Source: Whalleya microplaca (lineage: Eukaryota; Ascomycota; Sordariomycetes; Xylariales; Xylariaceae). Taken from it: 64,000 nt of DNA. Numbering within the stretch: the first letter of the stretch is position 1; every line of letters starts with the position of its first letter. Shown piece after piece: positions 35,654 to 48,290 of the stretch. Where the stretch lies: positions 331,913 to 395,912 of the forward strand of contig MU385761.1 of NCBI GenBank assembly GCA_022497155.1, written 5' to 3'. The translations under genes were made by a program, and so were the position numbers. Below the pieces are notes generated by a model, which did not search any database, was not told the DNA's origin, and saw only the letters and a program-made list of their open reading frames with translations.

Positions 35654-36589
35654 CTTGACTTGTACAGGAAAGGAAAATGCCCATGGGAGCGATAGACAGA
35701 AAGCGGAAGAAAAAGGACGTGGCGGCAGTGATGAGGTGACGAGGTTGGTGATGTTCAGGAAATGGAGTGAAAGCCATACTTACAGAGGTGCAGTGAGTGT
35801 AATAAGCCCAAGTAGTGCCAATAGCAGTTGCAGGTGAGCGCAACTCTCACCAAGTCTTCTTATGGTGTCGTGTTGAGGACCTCGAGCCAGCGAGCTCAAC
35901 ACTGATGGGCTACTCTCCCAGACCTGCGTCAACAACCCACGGACGCTGCACGCGGCCAATGGCTCCGGAGAAAATCGAAGGCTTCGAAATACCGGTTCAA
36001 TTGCCCGTCTGACTTTTCTTGTCTTTATAGCTGACGGTTGTGGCGTTCCTGGCGTCTCCGATCTGTCGTTGTCTAAAGGGAGTTGGTGAAGGTTGACTGG
36101 GAGGCGTTTTAGAGTTGCGACAGAGGTGGAATTGTGTTTAAAAACAGGGACCCACATTAACTCTCAGAAAAACGCTAGCGCGGAAGCACTGACCAATCAG
36201 AAATGTGTGCACTCAACCTCATTGATGTTTGCGGCTGCCATTTTAACTCGACATAATGATTTGCAACTGAATTAGGGGTGAGATGTAAATACATGATACA
36301 TGAGATATGTATTAAATTCAACCAACTTCTATAGGGCTCAGGCATCAGACGAACCATCTTCATAGTATACTAAACCTACATAGAGCATCTAAATACAATA
36401 GTTCCCGCACGAGTAACCTAACTCAACTTACTACGCAAGTTAGGGGGTCTATCACTCAAAATGAGGAGATTCATATACAATGTTCGTATTACCTATATAG
36501 CAGATAACGCACACCCAACACCCCACAGCCAGAGGCACTACAACAACTTGCACTCCAACCCCCATGCAACAGCCCAGCAGGCAACCCTT
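35654..36589. other. intergenic between kinase and PEX1 genes
   Basis: This is the 5' flank of the kinase gene and 3' flank of PEX1. A GTAAGT donor at about 35784 (minus strand) could open a 5'-UTR intron of the kinase; otherwise no gene is seen. Confidence 0.4.
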
Positions 36590-39500
36590 CTACATAAGGC
36601 TAGTGCGCCCCCCAACCTCCATGCTGCCCTGCCCATCACGCATCTCACCACTGCGCCCAACGACAAACTCCCTGTAGATACGCTCGAGCCTGCCCCTCTC
36701 CTGAGAACTGATACTAGCTTTGGTGCCCTCGAGCGCCTTCGTGATGTGCTTCCAGCCGATGAGGACCTCGGTATTCGGCGGCGCCTCTTTGCCCCCCTTC
36801 TCGCCGTACCCATTCTCCCTGCCCGCGGCGTTGTTGTTATTGTTGTTAGCACCCTTCTGCGCGAGCCTGGCCTGCTTACGCGCCAGCTTGATACTGGCCA
36901 GCTTCGCGGCGATGGCGGCGTTCTCGGCGAGCTCGGCGGAGCGGTTGAGGCCCTTCCTGGCGCGCGCCTCGGCCTCCTCGAGGGACGCCTCGAGGCCGTA
37001 GCGGAACTGCACGAAGTTGCGCGTGCGCGGGGCGCGTCCCGATTTGTCTTGTCCGGCGTGCTTGTGGCTCCCCGAGGAGGGCTGCTGCAGCTCCGCCTCG
37101 TTGAGCACGTCGTGGATGGCCTCGAGCTGGGCGTTGGACATGAGGGCCTGCAGGTCCGCGCCGGAGTAGCCCTCGGTGTGCCTCGCGATCTCCGCGAAGC
37201 CGTCCTCGGACGAGGAGATCTCCTCGCTCATCTTGACTTTCTTGCCCAGGGCCTGCAGGATGTCCACGCGGTCCTCCAGGTTGGGGAAGTCGCACAGCAA
37301 GCTCTTGTCCAGGCGTCCGGGGCGGAGCAATGCAGGGTCGATGAGATCGGGCCGCGATGTCGCGGCTAGGACGTAGACACCGGATAATCCTTCCGCGCCG
37401 TCCATCTGCGTCAGCAGTTGATTGACTACTCGGTCCGTGACGCCCGTTGAATCGTGGCCACGCTTCGGCGCGATGGAGTCGAATTCGTCGAAGAAGAGGA
37501 CGCATGGCTTTGCGGCCGAGGCGCGCTCGAAGAGATCACGCACGCTCTTCTCGCTGGCACCGATGTACTTGTTTAGGATTTCGGGTCCCTTGACGGATAT
37601 GAAATTGAGCCCGCATTCGCCAGCTACAGCACTTGCTAGAAGGGTCTTCCCGCAGCCAGGGTATCCGTACAGTAGAAGTCCAGAACGGAGTCTTAGAGGA
37701 CACTGAGCGAAGATAGGAGCGTACTTCGTAGGATATTGCAATGTCTCAAGTAAGATTTGCCGTGTTTCTTTGAGGCCACCAATCGAGTCAAATGTCGTAG
37801 TGGAGGTTTGCAACGTAACATTACGGAGTGATGCTGGAGTAAAGCCCTTGAGAGCATTGTCGAAGTCAATGCGGCTCAGTTGGATGATATCCAACGATTG
37901 CTTTGATGATACTTCGCTGACTGACCGTATCAGAGCTTCATTGCGGGCTCTTGATACGAGAAGTAGTAGGTCTCCTGGCATGTAGCCGTCAGTCTCCCCA
38001 GCCAGGTCGAGAAAGTCGAGTTCTGGGTCTAATAGGAAACCGTCCGACTTCGACTTGGATTTGACGATCGAATTATTGCGGCTTGCCTGACTCGCTCCGT
38101 CCATCCATGCACCGCCATCTTCCGCACCACCCACACTTCCATCAGCCGTCGTAGGTCGACTTCTATCCCAATCGGGTGAGTGGGGTGGTTCCGGAGATAC
38201 AGTATTTTGTCTAACGACGGTCTCGATCACTCTTCTTCGTGCTTCCTTATCTGGTGCCTTCAGACTAATGATTTCGCGAACGACATGGCCGCCAACGATA
38301 ACATTGTTGAGCGATTCCTTGCCTTGGGCAGTTGCGAGAAGGACCACGCCACTATCCCGCCCGCAATACTGTCGCACGATCGAGCAGATAGTCTCGCTAA
38401 CCTGTCGGCTTCGCCCATTATCGTTTCCCACTTGCAGCTCGGTCTCAACCGGGCATAGCTTATCCAGGTCATCAAGAATGACGAGCGATTTCCCACCGAG
38501 CCTTGCGGCCCAGCTTGCGCCCATGAAAATTCTATTCAGCGTCTCTTTGATCGTAGTGATTCGACTTTCGTCATTTAGAAGCTTTCGGCATGGAAAGTAG
38601 GTTGTATGATATAATAACTCGTTTCGCAACGTCTGGGCTAGGGATTGTGCGACGACGGTTTTGCCAGAGCCTAGGGCGCCGCTCAAGAGAACGGACGACA
38701 TATGCGAAAGATGTGACTTCAAGTCTGCCAGGAGCGAATCAATTCCGACCAAGATTGAATCGCTTGGGGGCATTCCTTTGTCTACCTCATCTTCATCCAG
38801 CCATGTCGGTGCAGAAATGGACTGTTGTACTTCAATTGGTATAGGCCGTTCAGACCCAACACACCAGTTCAAAGCCTCTTTAGAGCCTGAGCTCCCGGTG
38901 TCGAATTTAACAACGCCACCTTCCCAACCAAGAGGCAAATCAAGACCATGGTAGGCTGGCAGCACCATCCCATCAGTCAAGGGACCTTGCAGGAGGCCAT
39001 CTACCTTGCCTTTCGATCCGTAGATGTGTGATATCATTTTCGACGCTGCTTCTTTCTCAGCCTTGGACTCTCCCCCAAATTTCAAGCCGTCCGAAGACTT
39101 CGACGTGGTAGTTGAGAATGGGAAGACCTTCAAATGCTTAATGGTGCTACGCGATAGCGCTTGTGACGCCGGCTCAATTTTCGCGACTCCCCCCACGATA
39201 TCGCTACAACCGAGCACTGCGCACAGGGGAGTTGAAAGAGCTATAGCTTGGCTATTCGGGGGATCGTCCCACGGACGCAGTTTCACAATAACTTTCTCGG
39301 TAGCTTTCGCCGTCTCGGCATTCGCCACATTTTCTTGTTGCTTCTGAGGATCGATTGGAGGTTGAAGCCCAGCTGGCTTGATGATGTTGATGGCAACCCA
39401 ACTCACGCCTCGGAAGTCCTTCGTCTGCAAATGGTCTTGATCGACCCATACACTCAGATCCTGGGGCGCAGACTCTTCATCGAACCACTCGTCACAAAGC

Positions 39501-40408
39501 TTTCGGTCCACCGCTCTCAAGAATAAAGCCGGTTTCTTCTCTTCTCGGGCGCTTTTCCTGCGGACGGTACTAGCTGCGCTCTTCCCGCTCCTACGGGATG
39601 TGCCACTCACGCTCCGATTCCCAAGGTTGCTCCTAGGCAATTTCGACCGGGTCTTGGGCGCGACGATAACTTCGGCGTTAGGGGCAATCTTCACGAACGG
39701 GGTGTCTGTCGACGGAACAGGCTCTTCCAGCGATGTAATCTTGATATTGGCGGTCGATGTAGGCGAGAGGTGCAAAGTTAACGGATGCGAGTTGGAAACC
39801 TTCCCCGACTCGGTGTAAGCAGGATTTGGCAGGGCGCGAATCTGCGAAAGCATATGAATCTCCAGGAACGTAGCATGCAGCTCAATGATCTCCCAGTCCT
39901 CCGGCGTGAGGGGTTCGATGTTGACCTTTTCCGCCAAAGGGGGGTCGACGTGTATAATAGCGGTGACCTTCTGGCCGTCTGACAGCCCCAACGTAGCCGC
40001 GAAGGTAGCATCGATTTCCACAGACGCAACCTCCTGGTCTTTACCGCTACCACGCGAGCCATTGATGCCATCGCGGTCTACAATCGGGGCTATCTTGCGC
40101 CTACTGGGCATACCAGTCCATCCGACATATATGGACCGTTGAGACGAGGACGGGCCATTGGCCTGGCTGGTGCCATTGCTAAGGGCGGGGACGCGATATT
40201 TGAGCTCGACGACGACATTTTGGGCGGGCTACAAAGATAGTTCAGCAACAGCTAGGGTTTAGCAAGTGAGAACAGTCAATCTCACAGTGTTTATGGTTAC
40301 GAGCAAATTGACCAGCGACGTAGGGAGGTTCACAAGGCAGTTCTTAAGGTGTACCAGAGAGATCTCGGCAGGCGTGGACTGGGTGTTCTTTCGTTGAGAC
40401 GGAGCCAT
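36590..40408 (-). CDS. PEX1: peroxisomal AAA ATPase PEX1
   Basis: PEX1 with PEX6 forms the hexameric AAA motor that pulls ubiquitinated PEX5 out of the peroxisomal membrane. The product is 1253 aa. The N domain begins SLVHLKNCLVNLPTSLVNLL and includes NVVVELKYR and the peroxin-typical IYVGWTGMPSRRK. D1 carries a Walker A GALGSGKT near residue 557. D2 carries GYPGCGKT near 897, Walker B VLFFDEFDSIAPKRG near 950, and the second-region-of-homology TSRPDLIDPALLRPGRLD. Exons are 40408-40286 and 40228-36590, with a 57-bp intron at a phase-0 junction (TINT|PAQNVVVE). An ATG at 40111 inside exon 2 would drop the conserved N terminus, so 40408 is chosen. The C-terminal tail is Asn-rich and variable. 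Confidence 0.96.
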
Positions 40409-41056
40409 GTCTGGCTATAGTAAGATGGTTACTTCAATACCATTGGTGACCCTTATTATTAATAGAAGAACAGATCAAACACCTCCAAGCGCGGGTTACC
40501 TGGTTTCAAGCATGATATTGAAGCAAATGGACAAGCTATGTAAGGTCTATGTTAGAAGATGCGATTCATCGCATGTGCCGGGGACCGAGGCATTCGCTCA
40601 TGGAAGTGGATCCCGCGTCTGTACTGGCAAAAGTCAATTGATTGGCCCAAGCTTCGAATCTACATATGGTAGCATATGCATTGTGCCTGCCCGCCCAGCT
40701 GCCACCAGCCCACTTGTAACGGTGTAACGGTCGGTGTGACGGTGTGACGGTGTGACGGTGGCAGTACTCGTATCAGCCACATCATGCAGTTATGGAATCC
40801 GTAAAATCAATGTGGCTTGAAATCAATTAAAGACTTGAATGGGCGGTGGCTAGTGAACGCGCGAAAAGTCGCGTCAAACGCGTCGATCTTCTGCCCCCCT
40901 GTTCGGCCCCTGCCAGCCTCCAACCTCCGCTACACTGTGGATATCTCAGTAGTTGTCGCGACACACTCAATTTTGTCGCAATTCTTCAACATCCCACCTC
41001 AATCCACTGATAAGAAGCTGCACAGGTATTGAGGTTGAAGCGACTAACAATTGACA
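40409..41056. other. divergent intergenic region, PEX1 / MCM7
   Basis: This 648-bp region holds both promoters. It contains a short tandem of ACGGTGTG-type units (40715-40761) and, closer to MCM7, a group of ACGCG sites listed separately. Confidence 0.6.
40857..40883 (+). promoter_or_regulatory. cluster of MluI cell-cycle-box-like sites before MCM7
   Basis: Three ACGCG cores lie within 27 bp, about 170-200 bp upstream of the MCM7 ATG: AACGCGCGAAAA (40856-40867), TCGCGT, i.e. ACGCGA on the other strand (40870-40875), and a perfect ACGCGT (40878-40883). MBF-type factors (Mbp1/Swi6, conserved in fungi) bind ACGCGT, and MCM genes are classic G1/S targets. Binding here is inferred. Confidence 0.6.
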
Positions 41057-43821
41057 ATGGCGCTTCTTCAGTACAGAAACATCGTCGACTACGAGGCGCA
41101 ACAAGGTATGCATGCAATACATCCATACTATTGTTTACTTGAAGCTTTTCAGATGAATTAACCCCCTTTGATTGCAGCCGCCTTCGAGGACTTCCTCGAG
41201 AACTTCAAGACCTCGCCGGAACAGACCATAACTCATGCCATCGGTCAGATTAATATTGATGAGGATGACTTGAGTGATGAGTATGATTTCATGGACGAGG
41301 ATGAGGAAGCGCATGAGCGACGCCGGAGAGAAAAGGCGGCGTCTAAGCTACCACAGCATAAATATGCGGATATGATGCAGAAGCTCTCAAATCGAACCAT
41401 TGACGAGGTTTTAATAGAACTCGACGATCTTGCGACTGTAAGATCTCTGTATTTTCTCTATCAACAGTTATTTTTACTGACGTAGTACTGTATAGTGGGA
41501 GAGCGATGCACAGGAGGCATTGAAGCTGGTCGAGTCTGTCGAAACAAATACAAAGCATTATGTCGAGGTTATATCCAGAGCTATTGACAAGAAGATGCCT
41601 CCTCCCACAAGCGGCGTTACGTACGACTGGAGACTCTCGCTTCCCGCACATACGCATGTTAGCTAACCTTGGCCTAGATTCAAGGACGATGTGCTGGATG
41701 TCATCATGGAGAGAAGACAGGCCCGAAACCGTGATCTCGTTGAAGCGGCTGCGAACACAAATGACCCCGAATTACTCGACTCTACCTTCCCAGCTCAACT
41801 CACCAGACGGTATACCCTCGTTTTCAAGCCGAGAACGTCTACTCCCGAGAACCCTGTGAAAGCCCTTGCAGTCAGACAAGTACGGGGAGAGCATCTTGGT
41901 CACCTCATCACAATACGCGGTATCGCGACTCGAGTCTCCGACGTGAAGCCTATCGTACAAGTGGGCGCCTATACTTGTGATCGTTGTGGCTGCGAGATCT
42001 TCCAGCCCGTCAATGATAGGCAATATGCACCACTTACCAGCTGTCCCTCCAAGGAGTGCCACGAGAACCAATCTAAGGGTCAGCTCTTCCAGTCATCTCG
42101 GGCGTCTAAGTTTTTGCCTTTCCAGGAGGTCAAGATCCAGGAACAGGCGGAGCAAGTCCCGATCGGCCAGATTCCTCGTACCCTCACTGTTACGTGCTAT
42201 GGCAGCGCTGTCCGTCAAATCAACCCTGGCGACATCGTTGACGTCTCTGGAATCTTTTTGCCTACTCCCTACACCGGCTTCAAGGCGATGCGAGCCGGGC
42301 TCCTGACTGACACCTACCTCGAAGCGCATCATATCGTGCAGCACAAGAAGGCCTACGACGAGATGATTATTGATGATAAGCTACTAAGACGCATTAGCGT
42401 CTTCAGCCAGTCGGGTGCGGTATACGAGATGTTGGCAAAGTCGATTGCGCCAGAAATCTACGGCCACCTCGATGTGAAGAAGGCACTTCTGTTACTTCTT
42501 GTCGGTGGTGTCACCAAGACCATGGGTGATGGTATGCGGATTCGTGGTGACATCAACATCTGCTTGATGGGTGATCCTGGTGTGGCCAAATCCCAGTTGT
42601 TGAAGTACATCTCCAAGGTGGCTCCCCGTGGTGTGTACACATCAGGTCGAGGTTCCAGCGGAGTTGGTCTCACCGCAGCCGTGATGCGCGATCCGGTCAC
42701 AGACGAGATGGTCCTCGAGGGCGGTGCGTTGGTTCTGGCCGACAACGGTATCTGCTGTATCGATGAGTTCGACAAGATGGACGACAACGACCGGACCGCC
42801 ATCCACGAAGTCATGGAGCAGCAGACGATCTCGATCTCCAAGGCGGGCATCTCGACGACCCTCAACGCGCGGACCTCCATCCTCGCTGCCGCCAACCCCA
42901 TCTACGGCCGCTACAACCCGCGCATCTCCCCCGTCGAGAACATCAACCTGCCCGCGGCCCTGCTCTCGCGTTTCGACGTCCTGTTCCTGCTCCTCGACAC
43001 GCCGACGCGCGACAGCGACGCCCTCCTCGCCAAGCACGTCGCCTACGTGCACATGCACGGCAAGCACCCGGACCTCTACGCCACCAACACCGACGAAGCC
43101 GCCGCCGCCGACGGCCAACAGCAGCCCAACGTCGTCTTCACCCCCCACGAGGTGCGCGCCTACGTCGCGCAGGCCCGCACCTACCGCCCCACGGTCCCCG
43201 AGTCCGTGACCGAATACCTGACGAAGACGTACGTGCGCCTGCGCGAGGCGCAGCGGCGCGCCGAGAAGAAGAACGAGCAGTTCAGCCACACGACGCCGCG
43301 GACGCTCCTCGGCGTAGTCCGCTTAGCACAAGCCCTAGCCCGTCTGCGCTTCGCCTCCGCCGTCTCCCAGGACGACGTCGACGAGGCGCTGCGACTCGTC
43401 GAGGCCAGCAAGGAGAGCCTGGCCGCGCACGAGGCCAATGGTGGTCGACGCCGCCAGCTCAATGCCGCGTCGCGCATCTATAACCTGGTCAAGGCGCTTG
43501 CGGACTCGGGCGCGTGCCGCGCTGGGGATGGAGACGAGGAGGATGATGAGGAGGGCACGGTCGAGCTGAGTATGCGGAAGGTAAGGGAGCGCGTGCTTGC
43601 GAAGGGGTTCACGGAGGATCAGTGGTTGGGTGCGCTGGATGAGTATACGAATCTTGATGTGAGTATTTTCGTCTTCTTTTCACCCCCCCTTCTGCGATGT
43701 TTAGCGAGGTTACGAGATTACTAATGCGTTGTGATAGGTCTGGCAAACGGCCGGTAATGGCTCCAGGCTCGTGTTCATCACGGCTACGGATAACGCGGGG
43801 GGTGAGGAGATGGAGGAGTAG
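41057..43821 (+). CDS. MCM7: replication licensing helicase subunit MCM7
   Basis: MCM7 is one of six MCM2-7 subunits loaded at origins and forming the CMG helicase in the nucleus. The 832-aa product begins [16 protein letters not shown]. It has a CxxC zinc motif (CDRCGCEIF, about 244), then [14 protein letters not shown] (Walker A, about 443), [13 protein letters not shown] (Walker B, about 505), and LLSRFD (arginine finger, about 575). The phrase [19 protein letters not shown] separates MCM7 from its paralogs. Exons are 41057-41105, 41178-41437, 41496-41620, 41678-43658 and 43738-43821; four introns of 57-79 bp have CTAAC/CTGAC/CTAAT branch sites. The last exon supplies [16 protein letters not shown] and a short acidic end. 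Length fits the family. Confidence 0.96.
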
Positions 43822-44692
43822 AGCAGAGCGGAGCAGACCGAAGCTTCTACTACATGTACTGTGCCGTGCTATAGAGGTATGCAGGTAAAGCAGCTGTGGC
43901 GTTACGGATCCAGCATCGGGTTCAGTTTGAAGATGATGATGTATTGGTTGTGTCTGTCGTCTTGCTTGACTTAATGCTTGTGTATACAGGTTCGAGGGTA
44001 CTTTATCGCATCAGGCATGAAAGAGAGGAATAAATATGATGATGTAATATCTGTTTTGCTGATTCTAAGATTGTGATTTGTAATTTGTGAGGTTTCATAG
44101 ATCTCGTGCTCTTCCTTCTCAAGTATTGCTACATTTAACTCTACACTGAGATTATTGGCATATGTATTGTTGAATTACAGGGTTAAGGAGACATGATTGA
44201 CTTGAGGTCCAGCTATTCTCCCGTGGTAGATGGCCTATTATATACATAATGCTACTATATTGCCTTATACTATAGCAGTCATTGACCCTCAAATCAACAT
44301 GTATGATGTGGGTGAGCTCAACTAACCAGCTTGGTCTATGTACGATCTACTTAAGCATCAGAAGAGATAGGGAACGAACCAAGCTGTCATTACAGAAAAC
44401 CGGTAAGGGTACGAAATCACAAATCACAAGTCACGATCACAAGGAACAAATATCGATGAAGGAGAAAAAAACCCTGCGGTCCATACAGGTCTAGTCTAGT
44501 AGCGACCGTCCGAGTGTGCATATACATGTTTCTGCACCGAGAGCCCCCAAAAGTAGTAGAACAGGGCCTCTCCCCCCTCGAACACGACCCGTCAAAAGCA
44601 CCGCAAGCCCCAAAAACTCCTCCAAACTCCATTCCAGCACCCTCATCCTCATCCCCAGCGCGTCACCATCATCATTGTGACGGCGACGACCA
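43822..44692. other. intergenic between convergent MCM7 and acyl-protein genes
   Basis: AT-rich 3' flanks of two converging genes; I see no further gene or notable repeat. Confidence 0.5.
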
Positions 44693-45424
44693 TCACCACC
44701 GCTCTGCCGCCGCTACGGGATCCTCCTGGTCGAGGATCAACCGCACACCTCCGGTCTCCGTGCTCACGACCTCGACCGTGCCCGGCCTTGTCCCCTCCGG
44801 CAACCAGTAGATCGGCTGGCGCACGAAGCGGCCGCCGGGGTTGCTGGCCAGGTTCTCGAGCCGCGTCCCCAGGCTCGCCTCCGTGGACCTCGTCGAGCTC
44901 GCGTACATGGTCGTCCACGAGCTGAGGTCCGTGGCGCGCGACGGAGCAACACCACTGTATGGTGGACGTGGTGCTGCTATGAAGCGGCCACCGACGGGGC
45001 CAGCCACAATCCTAGTGGCGGCGCCGTCGACGGAGTGGGAGTCACTGGGGGGGCGAGAACCAGAGCCAGAACCCGCCGATCTACTGGCTGGCGCGCTCGC
45101 GGGCCTCTAGCGCCGCGATGCGTCGCCGCGGACGGGGTAAGGTGGAGCCGGGTAGCAGCCCTGTGGGTAGGTTGCTGCTCCCGCTCTCGGGACACCGGTC
45201 GTAGGTGGTGAGCTCGAGCCGCAAGACCGGGCTTGTACCGAGCGAGGCACAGCCGAGGCGGTCTTCACGGGAGGTGGCGTCTTGACGACGCGCGGGTGGC
45301 GTGGTGGCGTGGTGGCGTCCTCCTGGCGGTAGGCATGGGCGGCGAACTGGTCGCCAGGCACCCCGCAGCTGGTGAATCTGGGAGAATTCACCGCCGCTTT
45401 GGGCTTGCTGCACAAGCACCCCAT
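44693..45424 (-). CDS. MGCLCS acylation-motif protein, frame interrupted by one TAG
   Basis: The ATG at 45424 opens MGCLCSKPKAAVN, an N-myristoylation site (Gly2) with Cys3 and Cys5 for palmitoylation, so the protein would sit at a membrane. The frame is rich in Pro/Ala with GC-rich third positions and reaches a TAG at codon 106 (45109-45107). The same frame then stays open for 137 more codons to a TGA at 44693, including GTRLENLASNPGGRFVRQP, IYWLPEGTRPG and GGVRLILDQEDP, which looks like real protein and has no good ATG of its own. The options are an intron removing the TAG (no strong branch site seen), stop-codon recoding, A-to-I editing of UAG as in Sordariomycetes, or a true loss-of-function or assembly error. 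The family is not recognised. Confidence 0.6.
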
Positions 45425-48290
45425 GCTGGTGGTAGTATGGTTACCGTCCAGGTGGTGAAGAGGATAAATTGAGTACTGGAATCCTGCACAGGTGTTAGCA
45501 CAATGTCATATGGGTACTAAGAAGATAAAGGGATACTAACTTGTCGACGACAGGTCGACGGCGGGAAACAAGTTCGCGTGAGTGTGGTAGTGAGACACTA
45601 CACGGGAACTGAGAGGGTCCTGCAATCAGTGTTAGTTATCAAGGCCAGCTGTAGGACATAGACTGGTAGCTTACTATATGTCTTAGTAGACCCTGCTATA
45701 AACAGTTTATGTTATCAACCCTTTGGTTGTAGATTGATAACAAGAGCAAATGATGATCGTCAAGTTGTGGTATTGAGTCACACCAAAAGCTCTGAAGATG
45801 AAGATGGGGGGAAAGAAGGAGAAAGGAAAAGGAAATCAGAGCCGGGTCGACCTCTTTAAATACTTGAGAGAAATAGAGTTTGAGAGTGCTCGTCCCCCTG
45901 GACGGCGAGTTCGGTATTGTAGGAAGAGATTCGATGAGATTCGATGAGGAGAAACCATCAAGTTTATAGTTATCATTCCGACTTCAGTTCAGCTATAGGA
46001 AAGCTTAAACGTTGTTTGCAAGAGATGGGCTCGAGCGGTGCTGAGGAGACGTAGTACTATTATGCAACCGCTCGGTCCTGGTTTTTCTTTTCCTCTTGCG
46101 CCATGGCCAAATTCTATGCGAGTATCGTGGTCAGCTTCCGTCCTTCTCAACATTGAAACTTACATATTGTATGGACGGTTATTCATTATACACGATTAGA
46201 TGTGCGTACCTAATGATAAGTTGAAGGTCCATTGCTAGAAGCTCGAGCTGGCAGTGAGACGATAATATGTAGGTGAAATGTAGAAAAATGAAAGCCTCGG
46301 TGAACTATTGCCCGAGATAGCGTTCAGGGAAAAGAACGAAGTTGGACGATGGGGCGATGAAGTAGCGGGATAAATCAAGACTTGGTTGGAAGGACGTGCC
46401 GGGGATGGTCATACCTACTTATACACGGATTGGAAACCTAATCGCCGTGACTGCCGGAGCAGTGTCCCCTAGCTGCTGTTAAACTGAGACTAAACAGGAT
46501 GTATTATGGTTAAGCTTTTCTGTTCCAAAAGATATTTGCAGAAAAGATAACACCTGTCCCTAAACCTCTGTGGTTGTGTTTATGCTCAAGTCTAGCAGGC
46601 GAATTGTCATTATATTCTCACTTCGAATAACCTTTTTTGAAATTATACATTCAGGCCTGTTCACACTGAATTCAGATATGTGTTCTCTCTTTTATGGCCC
46701 ATTATGTATGCTTAGACGGCATCTAGAGTGTAATGATTTAAACCATAGTGCCCAATGTTATATGCTGACGTTCTGTAGAATCCAAACTTAAACTACCTAA
46801 ACTTGAGTTGATAGTTCGCACTCGGGAAACTTATTCGTACAGCACTAGCCGCAAGATGCCATATAAAGGGGCATGGCCTCACTAGATCTAAGCTGCTGAA
46901 TTACAACCGAGAAGAACAAACAAGCGTATTGACATCGAAATAAAGCTTTCCGTATGAACCCGATATAGTAGGAGTAAAAACAGTTCCAAGCTTATATCTA
47001 CCCTTCCGAGACTTTCGAAAGTACGAAAGTTTACACACTGCTAAGCCATAAACTTAAATCCTCTCTATACCTACTGACCTATGCTCACTAAACAACCCGA
47101 AAGGTCCCTAAACGCATTGAACGAGGAAAACGCAAAAAAAGGACAGAGCCCTCTGCCTACCAACTAAATGCAGGAGATGTTCGACCTGAATCCTCTCCGA
47201 AAACTCAAAACCTCTCTATACCTTACCTTCCTACCGACCTGAGTTCCCTAGACAACCCTAAAAGTCCCTAAGCCCATTCAACAAGCACAACTCAAGCAAT
47301 CCAACAGAGCGTTCAGTCTACAAACCTAACTAACTGCAGGAGATCTTTGACCTAAATCTTTTCCATGAACTCGAACCCTTTCTATATCTTACTTACCTAC
47401 TGACCTAAGTTCCCTCGACGCATTGAACGAACACAGCGCAAACAATTTAACCGAGCGCTCAGCCTACGAACCTAACTACAAGAGATCTTCAACCCCAACC
47501 CCCTTAGCTCAGATCGAGAAGAAGCCAGATTTTAATACGATCCCTGGGCCACCCGAGCTCATACCTTGCGTTCAACAGAGCCTGCTTACCCTGTGAGACA
47601 GTGGATAGGTATGTTAAGAGGTCATGGCTAAACTGACTTACTAAGCATATCCGCAGGCTGCTCACCCACTTGTTACTTTCTCCCAAGTCCCTGAACAAGA
47701 TGTTGAGTGACATGAGGGTTAAGGACTGCGGCAATGCAAGGCATCGCGTAGGAATTGTGAATATGTAGCAGGCCATCCGCTACGCTTGAATAGTTGAACC
47801 TCAAGTCAATATATGTCTCGTGTGCCAAGATGGTGATTGAATCGAGGAATTGGGATTGGAATTGGAATTTCTGTCTGTGTAGTCGGCCGAATCTCCAACA
47901 TTGCGCAACCGAGTGTACATATCATAGAACACAGTCTTGAAATCTACCAAGACTCCTGTTGGAAATTTCGCTGTTGGAATACAGGGCTAATGGGACTCAA
48001 TTGACTCCCAACTCACCAAACCCAACCCCCTTGTCCCCAAGTGAAACCTCGCGGTACGGTACGGGCACATGAATATACACCAACCTCCCTACCTTAGTTG
48101 TAAGCCAGTCAGTCTCAGGGAAGAAGAAGAACACTAACACACACGATCAGGAATAAAGTCTTGTCTTCTTATACTTCATGTAGATAATCTACAGGATCAT
48201 ACATCCATCATTCCCTCGAAGTCCGCCACGAGGCGGCCTAGATATTTACAGTTAACTCCTCTGCCACAAGAGCGATATAGATATATACAT
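45425..48290. other. 2.9-kb gene-free stretch with a degenerate tandem repeat
   Basis: No gene is supported. The left part is the 5' flank of the acyl-motif protein gene. The interval 47060-47500 is a three-copy degenerate repeat, listed separately. Confidence 0.5.
47060..47500. repeat. degenerate tandem repeat, three copies of about 150-165 bp
   Basis: Copies start near 47060 (CCTCTCTATACC), 47211 (CCTCTCTATACC) and 47377 (CCTTTCTATATC). Each continues with a TACTGACCT-like stretch, a TCCCTA/GACAACCC piece, a GCATTGAACGA piece, and ends with a CAGGAGAT(C/G)TTCGACCT-like stretch; the third copy is shorter and lacks the middle piece. Copies differ by substitutions and small indels. No protein is encoded. 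Confidence 0.7.

Noticed and set aside
36461..37369. 302-codon plus-strand ORF over the PEX1 3' end
   Set aside because: It is the antisense shadow of PEX1, whose AAA motifs on the minus strand are unambiguous.
44693..44997. Separate gene beginning at MYASS inside the acyl-protein frame
   Set aside because: That ATG lies inside conserved-looking sequence, and the open frame continues upstream to the TAG, so an independent gene is less likely than one interrupted gene.
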